In this document: piece by piece, positions 15,075 to 22,551 of the stretch | Numbering within the stretch: the first letter of the stretch is position 1 | How the letters are laid out: the number at the start of each line of letters is the position of its first letter | NCBI RefSeq assembly: GCF_014652615.1 | Contig: NZ_BMZD01000012.1 | Coordinates: 1-48,662 of the forward strand | Length of the DNA stretch: 48,662 nt | Direction: 5' to 3' | DNA from: Novosphingobium arvoryzae | Lineage (GTDB): Bacteria > Pseudomonadota > Alphaproteobacteria > Sphingomonadales > Sphingomonadaceae | Translations under genes and position numbers: made by a program | Notes under the pieces: generated by a model | What the model saw: only the letters and a program-made list of their open reading frames with translations | Told to the model about the DNA's origin: nothing | Databases searched by the model: none

Positions 15075-15133
15075 TTCCTACCGAAAATGGCTGAAAATCA
15101 GGCCTTTCATGGCCATTTTCTTGAGTGTCCCAA
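15075..15133. promoter_or_regulatory. Upstream region of DUF6641 gene: GGTAGGAA motif and hairpin
   Basis: On the minus strand TTTTCGGTAGGAA lies 54 nt before the start codon; nearly the same word (TTTTTTGGTAGGAA) lies 48 nt before the second DUF6641 gene. An inverted repeat GAAAATGGC...GCCATTTTC spans 15083-15120 and is followed by a TTGAGTGTCCCAA site, closely resembling the sequence after the dpdA terminator at 1111-1140. Confidence 0.4.
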
Positions 15134-15249
15134 GATGAATTGGCCCGCCAATGGGATGCAGGATCGGTAGAAAACTGCTGGTTTTCACAGCCAAAACATG
15201 GGGATCAGCCAGAGCCTTCCGCTTGGCGAGAGAGGCATAGCTGCAATGG

Positions 15250-15435
15250 TTAGCCCGTGCGGCGTTGCTGGGCTTTGCGCTGAGCCTCACGTTCCCTAGC
15301 CATGCGTTGCATATCCTTCTCTCGTTTCAAAGCGGCTCGACCATTTTCGACGTTCCGCTTGAGCGCAGCGATCCGGGCCTGTGCCGGGTTCATAGGCTTG
15401 GTGGTTTTGATCGTGGCGAATTCGTAGAAGCGCAT
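15250..15435 (-). CDS. 61-residue basic helical protein
   Basis: MRFYEFATIKTTKPMNPAQA is followed by a long Arg/Lys/Glu helix (IAALKRNVENGRAALKREKDMQRMAREREAQRKAQQ), likely a coiled coil. Proteins opening MRxYEFATIKxxKPxxPxQARI are known among phage virion and early genes, but no function is assigned. It lies 8 nt downstream of the 258-residue gene in the same operon direction. Confidence 0.6.
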   Translation of the reverse strand: MRFYEFATIKTTKPMNPAQARIAALKRNVENGRAALKREKDMQRMAREREAQRKAQQRRTG

Positions 15436-15443
15436 ACAGCTAT

Positions 15444-16220
15444 TTATGCCGTGCCATTCTCTTTAAATGTTGGGTTGAACTCAACACATTCTCTGCACTG
15501 ACGCTTAGCTAAACCAATCAGATACTCTTTCGTACCAGTCTCATTCGCACGCACGTAGGCATCAATTGCGCTGTTGAATTCACCAAGCTGCCGATATGCA
15601 TCACCGATCATCATCCAGCAGGGCTGATCTGCCGTTTCGAGGAGTGCAGCCAGTCGGTGAAGATTGGCCTCCTTTTCAGAATCTGGAACATCTGGCCCGA
15701 TGTCAGAAGGCTTGACGATTAGGTCACGATTTCTGTGGTTCCATACCCACCATAGCCATTGACGAATTTCGAGTTCTGTTTTGTGATCCAAATTGGGCTT
15801 GGAATAGAAAAGGACGTCATAGAGCTTTGAGATTTTCGCGGGAAAAATTAATGGATATTCACGTCTCTTATGCACCAAGAAATCGAGCTTGGAGCTGCCT
15901 ATGCATGAACCCGCTAAGCTATCAAAGAGGCTGCCCCACCATGATCGGGGCGCAGGAGTTTTCTCTTCTAATCGCTCCATATCGATCTCGATTATATCCG
16001 AAAGGTTGTGATTTCGGACTTTGAAAGCCATGCCGCTAGGCCAAAACAATGTCCCGCAGTTGCAGCCTAGCAGCTGGGTAAAACGCGAATATAAGCGACC
16101 ACAACCCCAGCCATCCGACCATTGTCGCCAGCCACTAAAATTGACCGAGATCGATTCGCTAAACGCATAGAATTTACCGCAATTAGGGCATGGGCATAGC
16201 CGATCACGTTCGCGTGTCAT
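15444..16220 (-). CDS. Zinc-ribbon-like protein of unknown function
   Basis: 258 residues. The N-terminus has CPCPNC (about 9-14) and a later GCNCG (about 52-56), which together can form a zinc ribbon. A C-terminal segment from about residue 190 (LETADQPCWMMIGDAYRQLGEFNSAIDAYVRANETG) reads as one or two TPR helices, followed by a last Cys pair (QCRECVEF). No enzyme motif was seen. Its ATG overlaps the stop of the upstream 66-residue gene (ATGA), so it belongs to the operon starting at the 17397 regulator. Composition is lower in GC than core genes. Confidence 0.6.
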   Translation of the reverse strand: MTRERDRLCPCPNCGKFYAFSESISVNFSGWRQWSDGWGCGRLYSRFTQLLGCNCGTLFWPSGMAFKVRNHNLSDIIEIDMERLEEKTPAPRSWWGSLFDSLAGSCIGSSKLDFLVHKRREYPLIFPAKISKLYDVLFYSKPNLDHKTELEIRQWLWWVWNHRNRDLIVKPSDIGPDVPDSEKEANLHRLAALLETADQPCWMMIGDAYRQLGEFNSAIDAYVRANETGTKEYLIGLAKRQCRECVEFNPTFKENGTA

Positions 16221-16417
16221 TCTGGTTTATACCGTTGCCCTCTAGACTCTGTCTCATAGAGTTTATGATCAGGGGCGAAGGAGACGACAGCAGGATTGCC
16301 AAGGCGGTCACGGAACAGCTTGGCTTCCATTTTGTTATCAAAATAGATGATGTCGCCATCTTGCGCACGAACGATAGGCCCTTTTTTCCGTTCTCGGATC
16401 ATAAATAGCTTTTTCAT
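16217..16417 (-). CDS. Small phage-early-like protein
   Basis: 66 residues from ATG 16417 (MKKLFMIRERKKGPIVRAQD), preferred to 16468, which would overlap the upstream gene. The pattern MIREKKxGxIVxAxDGxxxYFxNKMxAKxxRD followed by PDHxLY occurs in small proteins of phages and islands of unknown role. Operon member: its stop overlaps the 258-residue gene and it starts 34 nt after the DUF4258-like gene. Confidence 0.6.
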   Translation of the reverse strand: MKKLFMIRERKKGPIVRAQDGDIIYFDNKMEAKLFRDRLGNPAVVSFAPDHKLYETESRGQRYKPE

Positions 16418-16451
16418 ATTATAGACTCGCTCGCTTCTCTTGAAGTGCTGC

Positions 16452-16757
16452 TCAATGGCGCCACGCAACGGTCACAACGACACCATCTGCCGCAACGATG
16501 GCGAAAGTGTTTCGGTACTTTTCGAGCTTGGCAGCTTGCGGTCCGACATAGGATGCAAAGCGTTTCCAACTCTTACGGGTGAAGTAGAACTCCTCGCTGC
16601 CTTTGCCTGCAGGGCGAGTGTCGCCATAGTCCTGCAATGCATCGATGATCAGCTGCGGAATAACTCTTTCATGGCTACGCCGCAAAGCATGGGCTGTCAT
16701 GTTGGAGGGAATGTCCGCAGACAACCGCTGGGCATTATGGTCGCGATGATTACGCAT
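16452..16757 (-). CDS. DUF4258-like protein, paralogue B
   Basis: 101 residues from ATG 16757 (16763 and 16793 also possible). MTAHALRRSHERVIPQLIID, GDTRPAGKGSEEFYFTRKSW, KRFASYVG and the final DGVVVTVAWRH align closely with paralogue A (10691-10972), with about half of the residues identical by eye. As in the first module, it overlaps the end of an HTH regulator gene (by 8 nt or more). The DUF4258 fold is related to small toxins and RNases; a toxin-antitoxin or regulator-effector role is possible but unproved. Confidence 0.65.
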   Translation of the reverse strand: MRNHRDHNAQRLSADIPSNMTAHALRRSHERVIPQLIIDALQDYGDTRPAGKGSEEFYFTRKSWKRFASYVGPQAAKLEKYRNTFAIVAADGVVVTVAWRH

Positions 16758-17397
16758 CTGCATTAGCTCCCTCGCTCTCTGCCGCACTTGCATCTGCTTC
16801 GACGCTAAATTTCTCGTTTGAATTTAGTGGCTTCAACTTGATTCCCGCAGACACTAGAGCTTCCTCGATCTGATCAAGCAAGGCTTCCGTGTACTCGTCA
16901 TCCTCGGCGACAAAGAGTGGCGATAGGGCGCGAACCTCATGCAGGAGGTCTATGTACTGGTAGCGCGAATTGAGTTTTCTAGCCGATATTTCGTCTGGAA
17001 TGTCTCTCGCAATGACATGGCCGATGCCGTTAGCGGAGGCGAACTCTACGATCATGTAGCGATCGCCGTCCTTAACGACGCGATCTCGAATTTTTAGCTC
17101 TTCGACACGCTTTTCTTGCTGCTCCAGCTCCCCCCGGTCCAGATCCCGAGCCTTCAAGAGGCCAATAACTAGTTTAGCCATCTTGGGAATTCGGTCGCCT
17201 TTAAGCCAACCAGAGAGGGTGGACTCCCCAATGCCAAGGATCTCGCAAAACTCTTTGCGCCCGGAAAAGCCAGAATTCTCGTCTTGGAGATATCTCAGCA
17301 CCGCAGCCGCATCCAGCTCTTCGTCAAGAAAGCTCGCAAACTGAGATAGACCTGCGAGGCTCGCATGGTTTTCAAAAAGTCTTTCGAAATCACCCAT
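16750..17397 (-). CDS. HTH regulator of module B
   Basis: 215 residues from ATG 17397, preferred to 17607 because CGGAG lies about 10 nt upstream and the extension is of low quality. A helix-turn-helix lies at about residues 44-75 (RKEFCEILGIGESTLSGWLKGDRIP), followed by a charged helix (RGELEQQEKRVEELKIRDRVV). The rest is acidic and ends in an Ala/Glu-rich tail. It probably represses its own operon (17397 to 15250). An 11-bp inverted pair in the upstream gap could be its operator. It shares only the HTH idea, not clear sequence, with the 375-residue regulator at 10972. Confidence 0.6.
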   Translation of the reverse strand: MGDFERLFENHASLAGLSQFASFLDEELDAAAVLRYLQDENSGFSGRKEFCEILGIGESTLSGWLKGDRIPKMAKLVIGLLKARDLDRGELEQQEKRVEELKIRDRVVKDGDRYMIVEFASANGIGHVIARDIPDEISARKLNSRYQYIDLLHEVRALSPLFVAEDDEYTEALLDQIEEALVSAGIKLKPLNSNEKFSVEADASAAESEGANADA

Positions 17398-17828
17398 TTT
17401 TATAAACTCCGAATTCGCAATTCGCACGCTCGATGCCGCACCTATACCGATTCGACGCAGTCCTGACAAGTCAAATTCAATCTCGATCTTCATAAATCGC
17501 ATGAAGCTGTCATCCGTTATGCGGATTCGGCGCATTTGGGGGATCAAGGTGTTTGATTTCGAATTATGACGGCGTGCGAATTTGAGTTCGGATCGGCTTT
17601 GCCCCAAACCTAGTCAGGCGGCCTGGTGCCGCGGGAACTCCTCACGGTGTCAAAAAGCAGCATTTCAAAAGCGGGCCGCTACCCAAGGCTGCCAAAGCTG
17701 CGCTGGACGTCTACAGAGCCCGCAAAACGCAGATTTGACGCCATCTTGAGAAGCTCAAACTGCCACGCAGTGCCAGCTCTGCACTACACACATGTCTTTT
17801 CATTTGGCCGAAACGTCTTGTAAGTCGT
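17398..17828. promoter_or_regulatory. Regulatory gap before HTH module B
   Basis: No supported gene in 430 nt. The 11-bp word AATTCGCACGC at 17419-17429 and its exact inverse GCGTGCGAATT at 17572-17582 lie 142 bp apart, and a GAATTCGCAATTC palindrome overlaps the first. These are candidate operators for the HTH protein encoded from 17397. Confidence 0.45.
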
Positions 17829-17912
17829 TGGTGCCCCTGGCCAGACTCGAACTGGCACGGATCTCTCCAACCGATTTTGAGTCGGTCGCGTCTACCATTC
17901 CACCACAGGGGC
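17829..17912 (-). tRNA. tRNA-Leu(CAA)
   Basis: 84 nt including encoded CCA. Acceptor GCCCCTG pairs with CAGGGGC; the anticodon loop CTCAAAA gives CAA; a long class II variable arm and a GTTCGAGTC T-arm are present. Its 5' half (to the end of the anticodon loop) is duplicated exactly at 19378-19416 beyond the integrase gene. Confidence 0.95.
17874..17912. mobile_element. Attachment repeat, copy in tRNA-Leu (39 bp)
   Basis: This is the 5' half of the tRNA, from nucleotide 1 to the 3' side of the anticodon loop. It matches 19378-19416 base for base, and the two copies diverge immediately on both sides. Crossover in the anticodon loop is usual for tyrosine integrases; duplication of the 5' half rather than the 3' half is less usual. 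Confidence 0.85.
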
Positions 17913-18027
17913 CACGACTTAGATCGCCATGACGCTAGAGCGCACACGGCAAAAGCCTCTCATCACTGAGTTCCCTCTCCCTAGTTCATGAACTTGGGAT
18001 TCTCAAGATGTTCCGCAGCATTTTTCG

Positions 18028-19269
18028 CTACTCAGTGGGCTGCTCGTCATCTTCGTCCGCAGCCTGCGGCGTCGGATAATTGATGTTTGACAGGAATGGG
18101 CTGAGCCAGCGGGCGTAATGATCCTGTATCATTGCCACGCTGGTACGGCAGTTTGCGGCGATGTCGTAGATGGGTGCCCGGTCAATCAAGCGCCTGCAAA
18201 TGTAGGTGTTGCGCAGGCTCATGAGGTCTCGCCGCAACGGCGGAGTATGGTTGGTGAACTTGAGCCCGCAATCCACCAGCACTTTGTTGAACATGTCCCG
18301 GTGATGATGAATGAAAACGTGTTCCTTGCTGTCCCGCCAGTTCGGCCCGACGCTCCTGCGAACAACGATGTCCAGAAAGGCAGGCGCAGCACCGAAATGG
18401 GTTTTGCAGACACCCGTGCCGCGCTTGCCCTGAATGTTGCTGATCTCAAGATAGGCGCTGGGCTTGCCATCAAGGTCTAACACATACTTGTCGAATTTGA
18501 CCTCGACATCGCAGAAGCGCAGCTTCTTTGCCTCCCCTACCCGCAGCCCGGAATTGGCGATGAACTGCACGTAGTCCAACAGCTCCTTGGCATCGTTATG
18601 CCAACGGGTACCCGCCAACTCATCGATTCGCTCGTTCAACCTCCGCAAAAGTTTGACGTATTCTCGATCAGTGAACCACGTTCGAGGCGTGGCATCATTG
18701 GCGGTCTTGCGCTCGGTGATAAACTTTGGGGCTTCGTCGATCTCACCGCGAAGCTTCGCCCTGCGGAATACGACACGCACTCCATTCAGGAACTGCTTGA
18801 TGGTCGAGGGGGCCAAATTCCGATCCGACAGCTTGTCCCGGACAAACTGGTTCCACAGCTTCTGATTGACTGACGAGAGTGGGTAGTTGCCGAAGTATGG
18901 GATCAAGGTCTTGTCGATGACCGTCTTGATTGCCTTGGCATAGCTGGGGCTTGCGCGACCAGATTGGGCCATAGCCTCATAGTCAGCGATGGCCTGTTTT
19001 GCGTAGTGCTCAAACCGGTCCTTTTTAGGGGCTACGGGAATGCCGTGTTTGATCTCGGTCTGTTTGCCATAGTACCAAGCCTTGGCAGCCTCCGTCGCCT
19101 CATCAAGCTCCCTGAGTTTCGTATTGAACCGAATGTAGACACCTTTGTGATGAAACCCACATTGCCAATATGGGCTTCGCTCACGCTTGTAGATGTGCAG
19201 CTTCCCGTCCAGAACTGCGATCTTGTTCGGGGAGCTGTCAGGGGCGTCTTTGCTTAGCTTGCGCGACAT
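18028..19269 (-). CDS. Tyrosine-type site-specific integrase
   Basis: 413 residues from ATG 19269 (AGGAAAA just upstream; an earlier ATG at 19287 is rejected). An N-terminal arm-binding region (HIYKRERSPYWQCGFHHKG) is followed by a core-binding domain (about 85-200) and a catalytic domain with NSGLRVGEAKKLRF (first Arg), RDLMSLRNTYI (second Arg) and TSVAMIQDHYARW (nucleophilic Tyr). The second motif lacks the usual His before SLR, as in several integrases with xSLRxTY. It lies between two copies of the tRNA-Leu half and points toward the tRNA, so it most likely catalysed integration there. Confidence 0.9.
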   Translation of the reverse strand: MSRKLSKDAPDSSPNKIAVLDGKLHIYKRERSPYWQCGFHHKGVYIRFNTKLRELDEATEAAKAWYYGKQTEIKHGIPVAPKKDRFEHYAKQAIADYEAMAQSGRASPSYAKAIKTVIDKTLIPYFGNYPLSSVNQKLWNQFVRDKLSDRNLAPSTIKQFLNGVRVVFRRAKLRGEIDEAPKFITERKTANDATPRTWFTDREYVKLLRRLNERIDELAGTRWHNDAKELLDYVQFIANSGLRVGEAKKLRFCDVEVKFDKYVLDLDGKPSAYLEISNIQGKRGTGVCKTHFGAAPAFLDIVVRRSVGPNWRDSKEHVFIHHHRDMFNKVLVDCGLKFTNHTPPLRRDLMSLRNTYICRRLIDRAPIYDIAANCRTSVAMIQDHYARWLSPFLSNINYPTPQAADEDDEQPTE

Positions 19270-19274
19270 TTTTC

Positions 19275-19319
19275 CTACACACTGCAATCTGTGTGTAGTT
19301 TAAAAGGCCTAGTGTGTAG
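19275..19319. promoter_or_regulatory. CTACACAC/GTGTGTAG operator-like repeats at int start
   Basis: CTACACAC at 19275-19282 is inverted as GTGTGTAG at 19291-19298, and a third GTGTGTAG lies at 19312-19319, 21 bp (two turns) further. The first copy overlaps the int ribosome site. They may be arm-type integrase sites or an operator that turns int off. Confidence 0.6.
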
Positions 19320-19377
19320 TGTCAACCAAGGCCTATTTTATGAATTATTTCAATGTCATAGATGTCAATATAACGGC

Positions 19378-19416
19378 ATTTTGAGTCGGTCGCGTCTACC
19401 ATTCCACCACAGGGGC
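19378..19416. mobile_element. Attachment repeat, outer copy (39 bp tRNA-Leu half)
   Basis: Exact copy of 17874-17912. To its right begins GC-rich core DNA, so this marks the right end of the inserted DNA. The fragment cannot make a tRNA. Confidence 0.85.
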
Positions 19417-19472
19417 ACTGCCGTGAGAGCGCCGCTTAGCCGCGCAGGCCGCGCGGGGCAAGCGTCCTGCGC

Positions 19473-19847
19473 TCAGAAATCCCAGTCGAGCGAGATGTGC
19501 GCCAGGTCCGGCCCGCGCCTGCGCCTTGATCCCAGCGCGCCGATTTCCAGCACCGGCCCCGCCCCCGCGCTGCCCCACGATTTCGCGGGCGGCGTCCAGC
19601 GGGTTCCTTGCAGCTGTGCCGGATCGATGGGCGGCTGGCCAAAGCGATGGCTGCGCGGATTGGGCAGCGCGGCGGCGGCGCCCGGCACGTCCGCCAGATC
19701 GAACTGGTGATCGGCCAGCGGCGCGGGCACCAGATCGGGCGGCACGACAGTCGCGGGGACCGGCGTATTCAGCGCCAGCAGGGCAAAAGCCAGTCCAGCC
19801 GTTATCGTTCCAAGCGCCACAGCACACTCCCGCGACCATCTGGTCAC
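19473..19847 (-). CDS. Exported or membrane-anchored protein of unknown function
   Basis: 124 residues with an N-terminal hydrophobic segment (about 8-28, VALGTITAGLAFALLAL), probably a signal anchor. The rest is Pro/Ala-rich (TPVPATVVPPDLVPAPLADH) with no recognised domain. It is the first core-composition gene to the right of the attachment repeat and lies 46 nt downstream of suhB on the same strand. Confidence 0.6.
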   Translation of the reverse strand: MTRWSRECAVALGTITAGLAFALLALNTPVPATVVPPDLVPAPLADHQFDLADVPGAAAALPNPRSHRFGQPPIDPAQLQGTRWTPPAKSWGSAGAGPVLEIGALGSRRRRGPDLAHISLDWDF

Positions 19848-19893
19848 GGGAGAGTATCGCCGGTTATGCCTAAGATTGGGCTAACGCGCGCGC

Positions 19894-20712
19894 TCAGCGC
19901 AGCGCGCCCGCCACCAGCTTGTGCAGCTTGGAATGGAGCGCATCGTTCCCGGCCAGCACCTGCGCATCGCAGATCGGCTGGGAAATGCCCCGCCAGTCGG
20001 TGACGAAGCCGCCCGCCTCGCGCACCAGCAGGCACCCGGCAGCGGTGTCCCACGGGGCCAGACCGCTTTCCCAGAACCCGTCATAGCGGCCGGCAGCGAC
20101 CCACGCGAGATCGAGCGAGGCCGCGCCAAAGCGGCGGATGCCCGCCACTTGCGGACCGATCGCGGCATAGATCTTGGACCATTCGACACTGTCGCCACGC
20201 CCCGAGAACGGGATGCCGGTGGCGATCAGGCTTTCATCGAGATGGCGGCGGGCCGACACGCGCAGACGGCGGTCCTGCAACCACGCGCCGCGGGCCTTTT
20301 CGGCCCAGAAGCTCTCGTCCGTGATCGGCTGGTAGACCAGGCCGGCAATCACATCGCCCCAGCCGCTGCCGTCCAGCTTGGGCTCCTGCACCGCGATCGA
20401 GATCGCGAAGTGCGGGATGCCGTGCAGGAAGTTGCTGGTCCCGTCGAGCGGATCGACAATCCAGCGCGGCTTGGTCGGATCGCCTTCGATCACGCCGCCT
20501 TCTTCCAGCACGAAGCCCCAGTCCGGCCGCGCGGTGCGCAACTCGTCCCAGATGGTGCGTTCGGCGGCCTGATCCGCCTTCGACACGAAGTCGGCCGGCC
20601 CCTTGCGGCTGACCTGGAGATGCTCAACTTCGCCGAAGTCACGACGGAGCCGGCCACCCGCCTTGCGGGCCGCCTTTTCCATCACGCGGATCATGCCGGA
20701 AATCGCTGCCAT
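19894..20712 (-). CDS. suhB: Inositol monophosphatase family protein (SuhB)
   Basis: 272 residues, normal for the family. Metal-binding motifs are all present: EEGG (about residues 70-73), DPLDGTSNF (about 88-96) and WDTAAGCLLVREAGG near 220. The enzyme hydrolyses inositol phosphates with Mg2+; in bacteria SuhB also binds transcription/antitermination factors. Start at 20712 (MAAISGMIRVMEKAARKAGG). It lies only 7 nt downstream of efp, so the two are probably co-transcribed. Confidence 0.92.
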   Translation of the reverse strand: MAAISGMIRVMEKAARKAGGRLRRDFGEVEHLQVSRKGPADFVSKADQAAERTIWDELRTARPDWGFVLEEGGVIEGDPTKPRWIVDPLDGTSNFLHGIPHFAISIAVQEPKLDGSGWGDVIAGLVYQPITDESFWAEKARGAWLQDRRLRVSARRHLDESLIATGIPFSGRGDSVEWSKIYAAIGPQVAGIRRFGAASLDLAWVAAGRYDGFWESGLAPWDTAAGCLLVREAGGFVTDWRGISQPICDAQVLAGNDALHSKLHKLVAGALR

Positions 20713-20719
20713 GATGCGT

Positions 20720-21286
20720 TCAGCCCGCCTTGCCGACGTATTCGCGGTCGTAGACGTTCACCACGATGCGGGTGCCGCTTTCAATGTGCGGCGGAACCAT
20801 CACGCGCACGCCGTTGTCGAGGATCGCCGGCTTGTAGCTGGACGAGGCGGTCTGCCCCTTCACCACGGCGTCGGCTTCGACGATCGTCGCTTCGACCTGT
20901 TCGGGCAGCTGGACCGAGATCGGGCGCTCGTCATACATTTCGAGCAGCACGGTCATGCCATCCTGCAGGAACGCGGCGGCATCGCCCAGCAGGTCGGCCG
21001 GCAGGTTGATCTGGTCGTAGGTTTCGACGTCCATGAACACCAGGTCGTCGCCCTCGGCGTAGAGGTACTGGAAGTCTTTGGTGTCGAGACGCACGCGCTC
21101 GACCGTGTCGGCGCTGCGGAAGCGGACGTTGGTCTTGCGGCCGTCGATCAGGTTCTTCATCTCGACCTGCATGAAAGCCCCGCCCTTGCCCGGCTGGGTG
21201 TGCTGGGTCTTGGCGACCTTCCAGATGCCTTTTTCGTATTCGAGAATGTTGCCGGGACGAATGTCCACGCCGCTGATCTTCGCCAT
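20720..21286 (-). CDS. efp: Elongation factor P
   Basis: 188 residues, the standard three-beta-barrel EF-P. Start at ATG 21286 ([13 protein letters not shown]), as in homologues. The domain I loop is QPGKGGAF, with a Lys at the position that is lysylated by EpmA in enterobacteria. EF-P enters the ribosomal E site and rescues stalling at polyproline stretches. The C-terminal GTRIVVN...Y-EY ending is typical. Confidence 0.96.
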   Translation of the reverse strand: MAKISGVDIRPGNILEYEKGIWKVAKTQHTQPGKGGAFMQVEMKNLIDGRKTNVRFRSADTVERVRLDTKDFQYLYAEGDDLVFMDVETYDQINLPADLLGDAAAFLQDGMTVLLEMYDERPISVQLPEQVEATIVEADAVVKGQTASSSYKPAILDNGVRVMVPPHIESGTRIVVNVYDREYVGKAG

Positions 21287-21423
21287 AGGGAGCCTCAAGC
21301 TTGAGAAAGAGCCGATTACCGGAAAGGCGCGCCCTTAGCGCGTGCGGGGCTGCGGGGCAAGGTGCGCTGAGCGGGCACCGCGTTCAGTTGCGGCTCATCG
21401 GGCGGCAGTATAGGAAGGCGGCG

Positions 21424-21798
21424 ATGATCAAGCTTGTCGCTCCCCTCGCCCTGCTCGCCGCCGCCGCTGCGCTCAATCCCGCCGCGCATGCCACGCCGGG
21501 CGGCGATATCGGCACCCTGCCGCATGGCGCCTATGTCTGCGAACTGCCCGGAGATGCCACTGGCGCGGCCGGGATCCGGCAGGAGGGCGAAGGCTTCACC
21601 GTGATCAACGCGTCCAGCTATCGTACGCCGCAAGGGCGCGGGACCTATCTGCTGACGGGCGACCTGGTGACACTGAGCAGCGGCCCGCGCAAGGGGGAGC
21701 GCTATCACCGCCTGTCGGGCAATTTCCTGCGCCGGATGAACGCCGACGGGACCGACAGCGCGCTGCGCTGCGTCCGGCAGGTGGAAAACAACCGCTAA
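21424..21798 (+). CDS. Exported protein of unknown function
   Basis: 124 residues from ATG 21424. Residues 1-22 are a Sec signal peptide (LALLAAAAALNPAAHAT). The mature part has two Cys (YVCELPG, LRCVRQ) and a GTYLLTGDLVTLSSGPRKGERY segment suggesting a small beta-rich periplasmic domain. Such proteins are frequent next to efp or thiE in sphingomonads but have no assigned function. Codon use and GC match the core genome. Confidence 0.75.
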   Translation: MIKLVAPLALLAAAAALNPAAHATPGGDIGTLPHGAYVCELPGDATGAAGIRQEGEGFTVINASSYRTPQGRGTYLLTGDLVTLSSGPRKGERYHRLSGNFLRRMNADGTDSALRCVRQVENNR

Positions 21799-21804
21799 GG
21801 AATA

Positions 21805-22443
21805 TCAGGCTTCCGCCGCCGCGATCGCGCGGTGGAAGGCCTGCACCGCGGCCGCCTCGTCCCCGTTCCAGACCGCGCCGGACACCGCCAGGAAATCCGC
21901 CCCCGCCGCCACCAGCGGGGCGCAGTTTTCGGGCGTGATGCCACCGATCGCGACGCAGGGGATTTCCATCAGTCCCTGCCACCAGCTGAGCAGGTCCGGC
22001 TCGGCCCGGTGCTCGGTCTGCTTGGTGCCACTGGGGAAGAATGCGCCGAACGCGACATAGTCCGCCCCCGCCTCGCCCGCTTCCATCGCCAGGTGGCGGC
22101 TGTTGTGACAGGTGACGCCAATCTGGGCATCGCGTCCCAGCCGCTGCCGGGCTTCGGCCACTTCGCCGTCCGACTGGCCCAGGTGCACCCCGTCCGCGCC
22201 GAGGCGCTTGGCCAGGCTGATCGAATCGTTGACGATGAAGGCCACGTCGCGCGCCGCGCAGATCGCCTGCAGCGGCTCCGCCAGCCGCGCGGCCTGATGC
22301 TCGTCCAGCCCCTTCACCCGGAACTGGAACGCCGCGACCGGCGCGGCATCGAGCGCGCGGGCCAGCCGGTCCGGGAATGCCCCGCCGACGTCGAGCGGCG
22401 AGATCAGGTAGAGCTGGGTGGCGGCGGGTGCTTCGTCGGTCAT
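21805..22443 (-). CDS. thiE: Thiamine phosphate synthase
   Basis: 212 residues. It joins the thiazole and pyrimidine phosphates to give thiamine phosphate. TIM-barrel motifs of ThiE are visible: FIVNDSISLAKRLGADGVHLGQSD, GADYVAFGAFFPSGTK and VAIGGITPENCAPLVAAGADFLAV (phosphate binding). It is the last gene of the run tkt-gap-pgk-fba-thiE and lies 108 nt after fba. No TPP riboswitch was seen upstream. Thiamine pyrophosphate is the cofactor of the transketolase at the head of the run and of the E1 enzyme at 33890. Confidence 0.93.
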   Translation of the reverse strand: MTDEAPAATQLYLISPLDVGGAFPDRLARALDAAPVAAFQFRVKGLDEHQAARLAEPLQAICAARDVAFIVNDSISLAKRLGADGVHLGQSDGEVAEARQRLGRDAQIGVTCHNSRHLAMEAGEAGADYVAFGAFFPSGTKQTEHRAEPDLLSWWQGLMEIPCVAIGGITPENCAPLVAAGADFLAVSGAVWNGDEAAAVQAFHRAIAAAEA

Positions 22444-22496
22444 GCGCGCGCTCTACCGCTGCCGCCGCGCCAAGCCAAGGGGCCAGAAGAGACTGA

Positions 22497-22524
22497 CGCC
22501 GGCCACTTGCCAGTGACCGGCGCC
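22497..22524 (-). other. GC-rich hairpin between fba and thiE
   Basis: Imperfect inverted repeat (GACGCCGGCCACT and AGTGACCGGCGCC) with a 4-nt loop. No clear T-run follows on the minus strand. It may stabilise the fba end or weaken read-through into thiE. Confidence 0.35.
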
Positions 22525-22551
22525 GTCCTCTCCAACCGGTAGTCAGTGCGT

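Noticed and set aside
22444..22551. TPP riboswitch upstream of thiE
   Set aside because: The 108-nt gap lacks recognisable THI-box sequences; only a GC hairpin is present.
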